A program made the position numbers and the translations under genes. Below, piece by piece: positions 1 through 13,930 of a stretch of DNA of 64,000 nt. The notes beneath the pieces were generated by a model. That model did not search any database. It was not told the origin of the DNA and saw only the letters and a program-made list of their open reading frames with translations. How positions within the stretch are numbered: position 1 is the stretch's first letter; the number at the start of each line of letters is the position of its first letter. Source of the stretch: Oreohelix idahoensis (lineage: Eukaryota; Mollusca; Gastropoda; Stylommatophora; Oreohelicidae); NCBI GenBank assembly GCA_024509875.1, contig JAMPIV010012252.1, positions 332,021 through 396,020 on the forward strand, read 5' to 3'.

Positions 1-60
1 TGCTCTATGCTGAATCTAGTACGGTGAAGTCTCTAACACTCTACTCCCCTACAGACGTAT
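1..60 (+). repeat. 3' part of a SINE-like repeat, cut by the window edge
   Basis: The stretch with CTAACACT-CTACTCCCCTAC is shared, in the opposite orientation, with copies near 28.5 kb and 54.9 kb, and more loosely with the SINE at 15.1-15.4 kb. Only its distal part is present here. Assignment rests on similarity between copies seen by eye. Confidence 0.4.
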
Positions 61-1140
61 CTGCTTTACACGCAGAATTGTTTACGTTCCGCTAGGTAAA
101 CGCGATAATACCAGGTATTTATAACGGTCATAAGCTTATCTATTCTCTCAGTCTGACCAAACTTTGAAACGCGGCGGTCCAACAATTGACCCCAGTGAAA
201 AGCTGATGACCGTGTTGACACAAGCTTGTATTGTGCGTACGATGAAAGAAAACAACATTGTCTGACCAGACATCTGTCTGGCGGAGGTACGCAGATAAAG
301 GCGATAATTGAATAATCGTCTCATCTGAGCCATCTTTGTATCATGATTGCAGATAGGATGGCAGAGTAGACATCTTGGCGGAAGACATTACGCCAGGAAA
401 ACGTGGTCACAAGATTGTGAAGAGGCAGATAGATGTCATCGGAAGTATTATGCAGAATTATATAGAGGTCACGCGTGGAATTTTTTATTTAATTTTAAAC
501 ACGCGGGGGATATTTTGAATTAAAACTTCCCCACCCAAACAGTGCTAGAGAGATTTGATTTGTTTGAACTGAGATGCCGGAATATACAACGAATTCTCTT
601 GTAACATTCGGCGGAAACACAATGTGTGATTTGAACTGAGAATGAGAGATATAATCTAGTGAACTCAGAGGCACAGAACAGAAAGCTTCGCAACTTCAAC
701 CGAGCAACTCCTAAGAAGCCAGAAAGATAAGGATTGGACCTAGAATTCCTATATCAAAAGTGACAGATCGACAGCATTTGGGCAACTCTGAAACCTTAAG
801 AGTAAACCCGCATGTTTAAATACACAGACTGTAAAACTTCAGGGACACTGACTTTATAAATACAAGACTGGAAACCTAGGAATTGGATCATCAGTCAAAA
901 GATAAATAATATCCCAGACCAAGTGTATCGTAGAACACCCGTCGAATAGGAATTACTAGTTTCCCAGGCCAAGTGTATCACAGAACACCGTCATAAGAGG
1001 AATTTCTCACACGAAATTGATTCTAGAGCGTATGCACCGAAACTGCTCGTGTCCATCTGAAACCTGTGCAGGGAGATTGTATATTCCCAAAATGTGGGGT
1101 AAGTTGTGAACATTTCTTTTACAAATGTGAATTTTAAATG
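61..1140. other. No gene seen; contains a two-copy 50-bp tandem repeat
   Basis: No coding signal supported. Two adjacent units (about 913-962 and 963-1010) share CCAAGTGTATC and AGAACACC and differ at several positions. The rest is unassigned AT-rich sequence. Confidence 0.5.
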
Positions 1141-1149
1141 TTTTCTTGC

Positions 1150-1333
<184 letters not shown>

Positions 1334-1374
1334 ACTTAGACCTATATTTACCTCTAAACAGAGTTATCCCTTAT

Positions 1375-1693
1375 AAGAGGGATTTCGTTGGATTACACAA
1401 ACTATGGGCCTGAACGGGCTAAACCATTGCTTAAATCCTTCACAAAAGGCGACGGACCCGATATTATGCGTTAACAATTGTTCAGCCCAATGCAACATTG
1501 TTCGTGACTTCTGGAAATATCTTGTGAAGTCTCCCTTCAGGTAGAAGTGTTCATTAATCTTCTATCTACATCTCTGCCAAGAGTAATATTGCGCGCAGGT
1601 AGATACCTTGGAAGCCAATATTAGATACTCTTGAGTTTTGGTCACTGTTGGACCACTACTGCAAAGCAGGGGAGGCAATCTGTGGCAGAAATG
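1375..1693 (+). repeat. Dispersed repeat family X, copy 1
   Basis: Shares a block of about 290 bp with copies ending near 29,172 and 34,947. Conserved landmarks are CATCTCTGCCA, GGTAGATACCT, TTTTGG and a terminal GGGGAGGCAA. No coding capacity is visible. Upstream homology seen in the other two copies is replaced here by the microsatellite. The family could be a non-autonomous element or an LTR end, since the other copies stop at CCCGTGACA. Confidence 0.65.
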
Positions 1694-1779
1694 ATATTCG
1701 TGGATAACAACTTGGTCTATATAGTCCTATTTCTTGTATGCAAGTTTGTTTGTACTGACCGTATATCGTCTACTTCTCC

Positions 1780-1903
1780 ATCTACTTTTTTCCCCCTTCT
1801 TCCCCTTCTCTTTCTTCTTCTTCTCCTCCTCCTTCTTCTTCTCTTCCTCTTCCTTCTTCTCCTTCTTCTCCTCCTCCTACTCCTTCTTCGTCTTCTTCTT
1901 CAA
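1780..1903. repeat. Polypyrimidine CTT/CTC tract
   Basis: Nearly pure C/T strand of about 110 bp made of CTT and CTC triplets. It creates a Leu/Phe/Ser-rich open frame that is not a gene. Mirror-rich homopyrimidine DNA of this kind can form triplex structures. Confidence 0.85.
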
Positions 1904-2441
1904 GTACCATGCCTAGTGGTGTATAAGATCAAATCTCTCCACAACTTCCTGTCTCCGTTACAATTGATCAACTCTGTTGTTGACTTCTTTCCTAGCCACG
2001 ATGTCAAACTGTCCAGTATTTGTTCTCTTTGTCTTCCCCTATCTCTTTTTCCTTCAGTCTTACCTGTTGTTACGATATATTCCAGCTTTCCTCTTCTCAT
2101 AACATGCCCAAAAAAGTGGATTGCTTCTTTCTAACTTGTGAAATTGTTTTCCTTTGTGCATTGGCCTCTTTCATGACATCCTCCTTACTCTTTTTGGTTG
2201 TCCATGGTATTTTTAACATTCTTCTGTAAAACCACATCTCTGTGGCCTCTAGTGTCTTCCCTACTTGTTTACTAATTGTCCATGACTCACTACCGTATGT
2301 CAGGATCGGTTCTATATAACACTGAAGAACTCTCTTTCTTACTTCCATTGACAAAGTAGATAGTAGAATTACTCCCTTTTTCGGTCCACTTTTGCGTAGA
2401 TGGAAGTTGAAGTTTGCGTGCCTGAGACAAGTATGTCGCAT
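1900..2441 (-). pseudogene. LINE reverse transcriptase C-terminal fragment, family L1a of this window
   Basis: Read on the minus strand this encodes the tail of a non-LTR retrotransposon ORF2: an ILTYGSESW-type motif after the RT thumb, then EMWFYRRML, then GKLEYIVTTG and a basic stretch. This order is typical of ORF2 tails in animal LINEs. The frame is broken near 2098, where 2441-2097 and 2100-1900 are in different phases, so it is dead. The 5' end is lost where the 32-bp minisatellite begins. A second copy at 59,090-59,440 matches almost the whole length, and a more diverged one lies at 13,355-13,640. Confidence 0.8.
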
Positions 2442-2445
2442 TGGT

Positions 2446-3062
2446 TGCTGTTTGTCTGTGTTGTTATATACCCGTCTATCTGTTTGTCTGTGTTGTTATA
2501 TACCCGTCTATCTGTTTGTCTGTGTTGTTATATACCCGTCTATCTGTTTGTCTGTGTTGTTATATACCCGTCTATCTGTTTGTCTGTGTTGTTATATACC
2601 CGTCTATCTGTTTGTCTGTGTTGTTATATACCCGTTTATCTGTTTGTCTGTGTTGTTATATACCCGTCTATCTGTTTGTCTGTGTTGTTATGTACCCGTC
2701 TATCTGTTTGTCTGTGTTGTTATATACCCGTCTATCTGTTTGTCTGTGTTGTTATGTACCCGTCTATCTGTTTGTCTGTGTTGTTATATACCCGTCTATC
2801 TGTTTGTCTGTGTTGTTATGTACCCGTTTATCTGTTTGTCTGTGTTGTTATATACCCGTCTATCTGTTTGTCTGTGTTGTTATATACCCGTTTATCTCTT
2901 TGTCTGTGTTGTTTTGTACCCGTCTATCTGTTTGTCTGTGTTGTTATGTATCCGTCTATCTGTTTGTCTGTGTTGTTATATACCCGTCTATCTGGTTGTC
3001 TGTGTTGTTATATACCCGTCTATCTGTTTGTCTGTGTTGTTATGTACCCGTTTATCTGTTTG
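2446..3062. repeat. 32-bp minisatellite, left block (about 19 units)
   Basis: The unit is TCTGTGTTGTTATATACCCG followed by TCTATCTGTTTG, with TATA/TATG and TCTA/TTTA variants. Successive TTGTTATATA starts fall at 2461 and 2493, giving the 32-bp period. The period is not a multiple of three and no unit has a plus-strand stop in any phase, so all three forward frames stay open for over 200 codons. These Cys/Val/Leu/Tyr-rich frames are artefacts. The array resumes at 5156 after an inserted element. Confidence 0.95.
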
Positions 3063-5155
3063 TGTCACGAGGAGCGAATGAGTTTGTATTTCGACTTTCC
3101 ATACTCATTGTCTGCACAGACATCGTTTGTCAACAGTCATGGGACATCCACCAATTTTACAAGGAATGTTTACATAACAATAGACAGCTCTCGGCGTGAG
3201 CCCTGTAAACACAACAACATTCACCGGTAGAAAGTCATAAATGTCGCACAACAAGGAGACATTACATCAATAGTCCATCGCCGGACGTCGCGGGTGTGTT
3301 TACACAAAGCCAGTAATACCCAAGTATTATTTTGGCTAGTAATAGAACATAATGTGCAGTCGGCGACAGAAGGCCAAGAAATTTTACAATGCGTATGGTA
3401 GTCAGTCGGACTTCACGGAAAATATTGAAGTAACGGAGACATAAAGTCGGGGCGAAAGTAAATAGGAAAGAATAAATAACAACATGAAAGGAGTAAAGAA
3501 TACAAAGACGATAACAACACTGCACATGCCCCAAAAGACGACGCAGACAGATTGTCCGGGAGAGGAAAAACAAGAAAACGATAATAGAAAAACATTACAG
3601 AAATTTTACCCGGTAATGAGGACTGAATGTCTGACTAAAGGAAAACAAACGAAATTTCACATGACAAGAAGCGACCCGAAAAATCACCATAGGCGATTCA
3701 AACGATATATAACACTACTAAAGTTGTAGCTCGGCATTGCAAGAGAAGCAGTCCGCCAACAAACTAGGGTTCTCGATTTCACGAGAAAGAATCAAGACGT
3801 GTGTCAGTGAAATTCTTGATAAGGACACCAAGTGGTAGAGACAGGGACCATTTGAGATACTCAGCCTTCGTCTACTACTTTGTTGGCGTTAATTACGGGA
3901 TAAGCTACATGAGTATGGCCAAACAGAAATACTGCGACGACACGCATCGCACAGATATTTAACGGCAACAAACCTACCAACAAACAACGGGGATTTTAGA
4001 AAAGAACTTGCCAGGCGGCGAAGGGACTTTCTACTAAACAATCACCCATACAGAAAAGTAATCCGCAATTACCTAGAATAAGGGATGCATTACTAAAGAG
4101 CTGTCAACGTGAATTAATGATCTGAAGTGGCAGTAGCCTACGGACGATTGTCATTACAACAAGTGCCTTTGAGAAATCTTGACCAGAAGTGGCAGGAGCC
4201 GACGGACGATTTTGTAAACCCAGTGCCTACAAAATTTATCGAGATCCTAAATTACCTGCGGTAATGGACAGATTCTCCCCGTAAAACTGATGCGCAAACA
4301 AATTCAACTATATACCAGATTTCGCCATCATCACCACATGAGGAAAAAATCTTCACCACACATGGACATCTGCATATCAGACAAAGTCCCCACCGCATAA
4401 CATTGTTTCAACACAACCTCGAACTAAGCCATCTCAGACGCGCGTGGCAATGTCAACACTCGCTTTGTGAGGAACAAAAGAACAGGCCATCGACACCTGA
4501 CGAAATAAAGTGGACCGTCCAGTATTATTGAATGCAGACAAAGACTTATCCAGTGTATACAAATACCCAGAGTTATATTTACAGCCAGTCAGAGACCCGA
4601 AACACGATATCCTTTTTGTTAGTATTTAGGAGTTGCTTACATTTCATCATCATCATCACATAGTGTATACTTTAGATTCAGGTGTGTATTTTGCATTAAC
4701 TAATATCTTTCTTCACAGGGATAATTAAGGTCATTCCTAGTGGCATTTATATTAGTGTAATTGAATGTTGTTATATTTCAATAATTTAATAAATGTTGTA
4801 GTTGTGTTTACTTTACCAACACACGTTATTACATATATAGAGAAGGAAAGAAAGTGTGCGAAAGAGACATACTGTTCTTCCTTTCTTCCTCTTCTGTTCA
4901 CTCAGTGTAATAGGGGAGGTGGGGGCTCGTTAGCATTATAATATAGAGAGGGGGATAGAGTGGTAGGAGTTATATTGTCTCGAGATCTAGAATCACTGGG
5001 ACTGTCTGCGGGGAATTTATCCCAGAGTCTTACATTCGCCTTCTTCACTCCTGCTGCCTATTTCCAACGGGTTGCCAGGCAAATCTGAGCCATTGACAAA
5101 GCCGGCACCACACAGATAACTCTCTTTGGTTACCCTTCGGGATAACCCTGTGACA
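3063..5155. mobile_element. LTR-like insertion (probable solo LTR, family D), TSD GTTTG
   Basis: The element begins TGTCACGAGG and ends CCCTGTGACA, so it has TG...CA ends with an imperfect short inverted terminal match. It is flanked by GTTTG at 3058-3062 and 5156-5160. Removing the element and one GTTTG restores a perfect 32-bp minisatellite unit across the junction, which fixes both ends. At 2,093 bp it is the size of the other LTRs here. I see no internal direct repeat long enough to be paired LTRs and no retroviral-type ORF. A near-duplicate segment of about 60 bp (about 4120-4180 and 4181-4240, sharing GAAGTGGCAG and ACGGACGATT) lies inside. Orientation is unknown. Confidence 0.75.
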
Positions 5156-5325
5156 GTTTGTCTGTGTTGTTATATACCCGTTTATCTGTTTGTCTGTGTT
5201 GTTATATACCCGTCTATCTGTTTGTCTGTGTTGTTATATACCCGTTTATCTGTTTGTCTGTGTTGTTATATACCCGTCTATCTGTTTGTCTGTGTTGTTA
5301 TATACCCGTCTATCTGTTTGTCTTT
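5156..5325. repeat. 32-bp minisatellite, right block (about 5 units)
   Basis: Same unit and phase as 2446-3062. It is the displaced right part of one original array that the family-D insertion split. Confidence 0.95.
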
Positions 5326-5950
5326 CCCATTCTCTTCTATTGGCGCGTAATAGTAATTTATCGAGTGTAAGGCCACACTTTATTTAGGGCAAAACCAAAG
5401 GTTAAGAATTACTTATATGCAAAGTTAATTAATTAAGCATATCCATAAAAACGGACGAAGAGCTATTTTATAGTAGTTGATGTCATCAACTTTAACGAGA
5501 AACATAGTTAATAATCCAGCTGATTGCAAAAAAAAAAAAAAGAGTAGGTCTTTTCTTCGTAACTCCTGTAAATACGTGGAGATACATAACGACATTGGAC
5601 TATGAACACTCACTAGCTTGAAGTCTTGACTGAACTGAAATTCAACAGATCTAAATGTCACTGCTCGTGACAATCTTATAAATGCTATGCCTGTTGCAGG
5701 ACAATAGTTAACTCAGTTCATACATACCTTGCCTTTTGTTTTTTTCCCGGGGGTCTCTGAAGAAACAAAGAAAGAATTAGCTCCTGCTGACTCAGTACAA
5801 GGCGACTAGAATGAGGTTGCGCAAGGGGCTGCAACCTTATCATGTGTAACAAATGAACGTGGAAACCCCCCGCTGCAAGATCACGTGACTGGTGTGTGTA
5901 GGCTTCCTGCAGGACCAGCAGCAGTAGTGACTCCATATTCCGTAAACAAC
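5326..5950. other. No gene seen
   Basis: Apart from a short poly-A run near 5528-5541, no repeat or coding signal is supported. The open frames are short and lack family features. Confidence 0.5.
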
Positions 5951-5954
5951 TCAA

Positions 5955-7960
<2,006 letters not shown>

Positions 7961-7966
7961 ATTAAT

Positions 7967-8060
7967 TGTCGTGAAACGAGTGTGTAACCCCACTTCTTAG
8001 TTAATATACTATGTCGGAAACGAGTGAGTAACCCCACTTCTTAGTTAATACACTATGTCG
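7967..8060. repeat. Two-copy tandem repeat, 44-45 bp
   Basis: Units starting at 7967 and 8012 share GAAACGAGTG and GTAACCCCACTTCTTAGTTA. A third unit start (TGTCGGGATAC) appears at 8056. This marks the left edge of the block between the two GAT arrays. Confidence 0.85.
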
Positions 8061-8690
8061 GGATACAAATATGCCCCAGCCAATCAACAAGCAACGTTCA
8101 CCAGTGTCTGAGCCAGAATAAATTACACGAAGTATACGCCAGGAAAAAAAAAACTTAAGCCCTGTTTTTCGGATGTCGGTTGCGGCCATCTTGTCACCCA
8201 ATATGGCGGAAAAACAGAATAAAATTAGGCATAAGCCCTGTTTTTTCGGGACTCGTCTAGGTCACGGATGGTACGACGGATTGTACTAAACTGCATGTAA
8301 CCAATCAGCTTGCCACGCCGAGAACCAACCAAAAGCATTCCTTAAGCTTACATCTACCTATATATACGGGTGAGATTTATTCATAAACTCACACACACTC
8401 AAACACGAGGCCAGCACGACCTACTGGGACAAGAGAAAGCTGTCAACCTTTGATTTATTGCTTAACTGCGTGACCCGGAACTCTTGTTGCTTCACTAAAG
8501 TCGACTGGCCTGTTTAAATCTTGGAGGGTAAATATACTTACTATACTTGTAGGTGAATAGGCCTACATCAGTCATTTATACTACCTACACCTGTATATGT
8601 ATTTAATATAAATTGTTTCACTATGAATGTATCATTTTACTGATTGTATCTTGGGGAATTAGGTATAATGATTGTATTTCCTGATATAAT
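8061..8690. other. Unassigned block with a TATA-like stretch
   Basis: TAAGCCCTGTTTTT occurs twice (about 8155 and 8231). A CCAATCAG motif at about 8301 is followed some 50 bp later by CTATATATACGGG, which resembles a promoter arrangement. With no ORF attached, this could be an LTR promoter or chance. Confidence 0.3.
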
Positions 8691-8925
8691 TGATGAAGAT
8701 GAAATCCAATCTGGAATATAACCAAAACAGTCCTTGTTAGGACTCAATCTATTGTCTCACATAACTTCAATCTATTGTCTCAGATAACTCCAAACTGAAA
8801 TATAACCAAAACAGTCCTTGTTAGGACTCATATAACTTAAATCTATTGTCTCATATAACTCCAATCTATTGTCTCAGATAACTCCAACCTGAAATATAAC
8901 CAAACAGTTCTCGTCTCATTTTAAC
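8690..8925. repeat. Degenerate tandem repeat, 84-94 bp period
   Basis: Three starts of CTG(G/A)AATATAACCAAA at 8711, 8795 and 8889 enclose ACAGTCCTTGTTAGGACTC and multiple copies of ATCTATTGTCTCA. No coding signal. Confidence 0.85.
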
Positions 8926-9054
8926 TCCTATCATCAGAACACAACAATATTGTTAGGATATATGTTACCAGCCAGTATAGCACTTGTCAGAGAGGGCCTG
9001 GTATATTATAGGGGGAAGGAGATGGTTGTATCACACCTAGGTGTACAGATTATT

Positions 9055-9153
9055 GGATTTATTCATGTATCGAATTTATATTATTGGATGTATTCATGTA
9101 TTGAATTTATATTATTGGATGTATTCATGTATTGAATTTATATTATTGGATGT
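9055..9153. repeat. 31-bp tandem repeat, three copies
   Basis: The unit ATTGGATGTATTCATGTATT plus GAATTTATATT repeats with a 31-bp step (ATTCATGTA at 9061, 9092 and 9123). Confidence 0.9.
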
Positions 9154-9700
9154 CTCCTTGTATTAATTTATCAGAAAGAATGTTTGCAAGTAGACACCTG
9201 TCTTGTCTCGCTATTGCTAACTCATACTGAGCCACGTTGTCATTCATCCTATATGCAGACACCTGAGACAAGCTCATCTCATACACACTAGAAATAGGTG
9301 GGCTTGATGACAGAAATTAGCCCCTATTTTTACTTGTTACAGGTTTTATTCGTGTCATCCAACCTGAGGTCGTATGTCCAGTCAATCCAGCTGCCTGGAA
9401 CTTCGCAGGAGCACAGTGATTGCACAGGAGCTACATCTTTAGTCCCTCTCAGTCTTGGGTGGGCTAACGAAACGATCATCAGCAGGTGTTGTGTGGAGCA
9501 AACTAAGAAGGACAGACGTTTTGAGAGATGAGTACACATTAGTACCATTTCTGTCAGCAATTGTGAGCATTTAACTGTCAAGGACGAAAAACTGAGTAGC
9601 ATATCAAGAGACAAAAATAACAGCATAGCTGATAAATTTTATATGTATATACTTAACTAACAGCACAGCTGATATAAAATTTGTGTCCTATAATTGGAAA
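9154..9700. other. No gene seen
   Basis: Overlapping open frames of up to 98 codons on both strands near 9300-9630 have no recognisable family signal. No repeat identified. Confidence 0.4.
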
Positions 9701-9713
9701 ACTGGTTGTAATA

Positions 9714-10135
<422 letters not shown>

Positions 10136-10488
10136 TGTAAACTTACAAATCCATTGCATTCCATTTTCCAACATCCATCCTTCAGCACACGAGTAGATAG
10201 TGTATATACTAAATAAATAATAAGGAAATTGTATTTGAACGATTTGTCAATTTTATCATTGTTAAGTAAAATCTGTTTCCTTGTTTTAATATCATTGTTA
10301 GTTCGGGGGTGGCAATTTATGACTGTCTCCTCTCTACTAATTTTTCGAGATCAGATCATTCACTGCCGTAACTAATTTGTGATACCAGTAGTTCTCACAC
10401 TGGGACTTCACCATTTTCTGCAGAAATTCTATTTCTGTAATTGTCAGTACTATACTGATCCTAGAGCCAATAAAAACCTCACGCCACA

Positions 10489-10910
10489 GTGATGATGATG
10501 ACAGTGTTTATAATGATGGTTGTGATGATGATGATGATGGTTGTGATGATGATGATAATGTTCATAATAATGGTTGTGATGTCGATGATATTGATAATGA
10601 TGTTTGTAAAGATGTTGATAATTGGTTGGGATATTGATGATGGGGATGATAATGATAGTTGTGATGTTAATGATGTTGATGATGATGTTTTCGTTGTTGA
10701 TGAGGACGATGATGTTGATGACGATGATAATGTTGTTAATGATGATGACGATGTTGATGTTGATGATGATAATGATGATGATGATGATGTTTATTATGAT
10801 GTGATAGTGATGATGATGACATTGATGTTGTTGATTATGATGTTGTAGATGATGATATTATAGTAATGATGATAACGATGTTGATGACGATATTGATGAT
10901 GATGCCGATG
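10489..10910. repeat. Second GAT-triplet array
   Basis: Same GAT, GTTGATAAT and GATGGTTGT vocabulary as 5955-7960, on the same strand, but more degenerate. The 2.5 kb between the arrays is non-repetitive at this level. Confidence 0.92.
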
Positions 10911-10912
10911 TA

Positions 10913-11020
10913 ACCAGAAACAAGAAGGTCATGTCAATTGTTGGAACAGCCGAATGAAGAAATGTAACTAGAAACAAGAAGGTCCAGCCAATTGTTGGAA
11001 CAGCACCACCAAAGAACTAT
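10913..11020. repeat. Tandem repeat, two units of about 54 bp
   Basis: Units starting near 10,913 and 10,967 share TGTAAC(C/T)AGAAACAAGAAGG and CAATTGTTGGAACAGC. A partial third (CGTTGGAACAGTC) lies near 11,050. Confidence 0.8.
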
Positions 11021-13079
11021 AAATACAAAAGAGAAGATATATACAAATCGTTGGAACAGTCAGTACCAGTGTAGAAAAGTAATTATAAACAGACTATTAA
11101 TTGTGTTTTGTTTTTTCTGTACTTGTTTAAATTAGCAAGACAGAGACAATGGACAGGGCTACCACACCTTCTGGCATGTCGTAGAAGGCAACTATCATGA
11201 GGTTTGGCATTTGGCTGGCACCCTCATTACGAACAAAAAATTATCACAGAAAGGAGTAATAATTTGGTATGACAAGATCACCGATGTGAAATTGATGCAA
11301 AGAAGCCGGACAAACACCATTGCAACAAGATATGATGGAAAGTCGTTTTCTTTGGATTGAACACACATTGAGGCAACCAGCTGATAGTATTACATGACAG
11401 TCTTTGTATTTGAATCCATAGGGTAAGGGAAATCTCGTGAGACTCACAAACACGTACAGAAGGGAACCGGAAACAGACTTTGAAAGGATAAAGGCGACAT
11501 GGAAAGTCAGGAACTCCTGACGTGAATCTGTTGAAGACCTGAATGGTAATGACGGTGATGGGGACTATTTTAATTTCGTAATATATTTTTTTTAAATAAA
11601 GACTTGTTAAATATATGATTCTTCAAGTCAAAAATATGGAATGAACAATTAACACACACACACAAAGCGATTGAGACAAAGTTAATCTCTCAACATGAGT
11701 AATATAAACGTTTGACCATTTTTTTTTTTTTTTTGGGTAGTGTTACAATTATGTTTTAACAGCTAGTTTAAAAAGCAGAATATTTCAAGATGCAGTCAGG
11801 ACGATCGTACAAGATATATATGTATTCATATGCGACAGAAAATATCAGATTATTTAGAAGTGTACGCCTCTCTTCTAATCCTGGAAACAAGAGTAGAATA
11901 CCTTCACAAACGAAGAAACCGCCTTCAAGTTATTAATCATGATCTGATTCAAATCCAAGGAAGGTAGCGTCGTCTGCTTTAAGTGATATGGGCTTCTCTG
12001 CTTCCACTGAAGACGTCTCAGGTTCCACTGCAGATGGGTTAAGTCGGCATCATCTTGCTTACCGTCTGTCACTGTTGGTTACGGAATGTCCGGGAAATGA
12101 ATTGCTTATGCAGGCTTCCAAGCGGACATTAAGAACGTGAAGAGTTTCTGACTGTTGCAGGAGAAAAGCTGGGCAACGAGAGGTCGGATCTCGTGTCAAA
12201 AAACATGGTGAAAAAGAGATATGTAAGCGTCGTCACTGCAACACTAAGCCATTATCCGTTCCATGACTCCTCAAGTTGCAGAATCATTGTCAGCTATACA
12301 CCAAGATCATGTGTTTTGTACTATAGGATTTCTGGAGTCACGAGGATTGCTAGGCAACGCCTAAATGTCGCGATTTTCATAAGTATATCCAATGAGTAAG
12401 TCACCCGTCAAATATGCTCGAAATAAGGATGTTGATCTCTTTCTGATGACGGCATACCATTTTCGTGTGGTCGCCTTGCTTATTTCCATTTCGCTTCAGA
12501 AGTACGGATACACGGAAACAGTGGCACGAAAGCATAAAACTTCATCTATGCTGAGCGATGAGGCTTTACTGGCTAAATATAGGAATGTATATTGTGGACG
12601 CAAGTATTTATACTTACCAAAACTGTTTAATATAAATAGAGGAAATTCCAGACATTTTGTCACCGAAAAGCAACAGTGGCCGGAATAATTATACAACATC
12701 CCGCGCACTGAAGTACATTGTGAAGAAGTACGCTTTATTTCAACAGGCGCACAATTCAGTTCCCCGGCCGAAACGCGCGCCATGAAAACATAGGAGCTTT
12801 TGTGTTAAAAGATGGGACATGACGTTACCGATAAGACAACTACTATGATTGATGTAGACGAGTTTCTGGTTGAAGAGTGAGACGTATCACTAAGAAACAA
12901 CTTGTGCCTGTAGGCATAAGTATGTCAGAGTTCAGAAATTGTGAGCTTACCTGGAATTTATGAAAGAAAGTAGCGTGGTTGTTAATGCAAAGAACGAGCA
13001 AGTAAACAGGACAGGAAATAGGTATGGTCTGCTCTTACTGCTGCGTGTCCTGATGGCGGCATTAATTCTCCTTTGGTTA
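11021..13079. other. No gene seen
   Basis: A 2-kb stretch with only a short (CA)n at about 11,652 and a poly-T run at about 11,720. Open frames up to 98 codons (for example 12,392-12,688 on plus) have no motifs I recognise. Unannotated intergenic or decayed transposon DNA. Confidence 0.4.
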
Positions 13080-13182
13080 TTCCATTTCTTTACATTCCAT
13101 TTCTTTCCATTCCATTTCTTTCCAATCCATTTCTTTCGATTCCATTTCTTTCCATTAATTTATTTCCATTCCATTTCAACTT
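13080..13182. repeat. 15-bp degenerate tandem repeat (TTTCTTTCCATTCCA)
   Basis: About six degenerate units of CCATTTCTTTCCATT type. The Phe/His-rich open frame through it is a by-product. Confidence 0.85.
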
Positions 13183-13354
13183 TATTAGATTTTTGTGGTC
13201 AAACTTGTCATGGCTTATGATCAATAGTCAATGTGCCATCAGTAATTGAACGCCCTGCAACTCTATGTCTAAATGATGATAACAGTATTACTGGATGTAA
13301 AAAGTAAAACGAATTACTGGAACAAATGAACAAACAAAATCCAGGGTGTCTCCT

Positions 13355-13640
13355 GCTTATAAACTAATTGTCAATGATTCACATCTGTATGTTAAGATTG
13401 GCTTTCAACAACACTGAAGAACTCTTTCTTAATTCCACTGACATTGAGTTGATTAATAGCATACTTTTGATTTTATGCAATGCAGCATTTCCCTGGACTA
13501 TTAACTCTTCACCTCTGAAATGCATCTTCCATCTGATGACATTAACGTGCCAACGTATTTGAATCCATTGACCATGTTTTAAAACTGTCCTGTTTACTTT
13601 GATAGTGAATTCTGGATAAGTCATTCTCTTCCAGTTGATG
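13355..13640 (-). pseudogene. Diverged LINE reverse transcriptase fragment
   Basis: On plus, the stretch from TTGTCAATGATTCAC through AACACTGAAGAACTCT to TTCCACTGACATTGA matches 2275-2360 of the LINE fragment at 1900-2441, so this is the same family on the same strand. The minus translation continues further 5' than that copy, through the region before the RT C-terminus (a VELRK-type motif). It is short, degenerate and without a start; dead. Confidence 0.6.
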
Positions 13641-13851
13641 AGTGTTTGTGTCTTTTTTTCCGCTATTTAGGCTGAGGTCTTTATTTTCATTTTCTGTCAC
13701 TATCATATCAATCAGTTCCAGTAAGTCTTTTTCACTGTATGGCTGCTATTAAAAATTATATAATTCATTAGTCAAAAACGTGAAAGAAAAATTTAGTAAT
13801 ATAAGCAATGAAACAGTTGGGCAATATAGTGAAAAGGGAGAGAGTAATAGT

Positions 13852-13883
13852 GAGAGAAAGAGAGAGAGAGTGTGTGTGTGTGT

Positions 13884-13924
<41 letters not shown>

Positions 13925-13930
13925 AGAGAG
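13852..13930. repeat. (GA)n with embedded (GT)n
   Basis: GAGA runs flank a short TGTGTGTG segment near 13,870-13,883. Confidence 0.9.

Noticed and set aside
2446..3062. Possible CRISPR-like array of 32-bp repeats
   Set aside because: Units abut with no spacers, variants are scattered, and the context is eukaryotic.
2392..3230. Three overlapping plus-strand open frames of 229-276 codons
   Set aside because: They are three phases of one 32-bp minisatellite that lacks stops. No frame is favoured and no domain is present.
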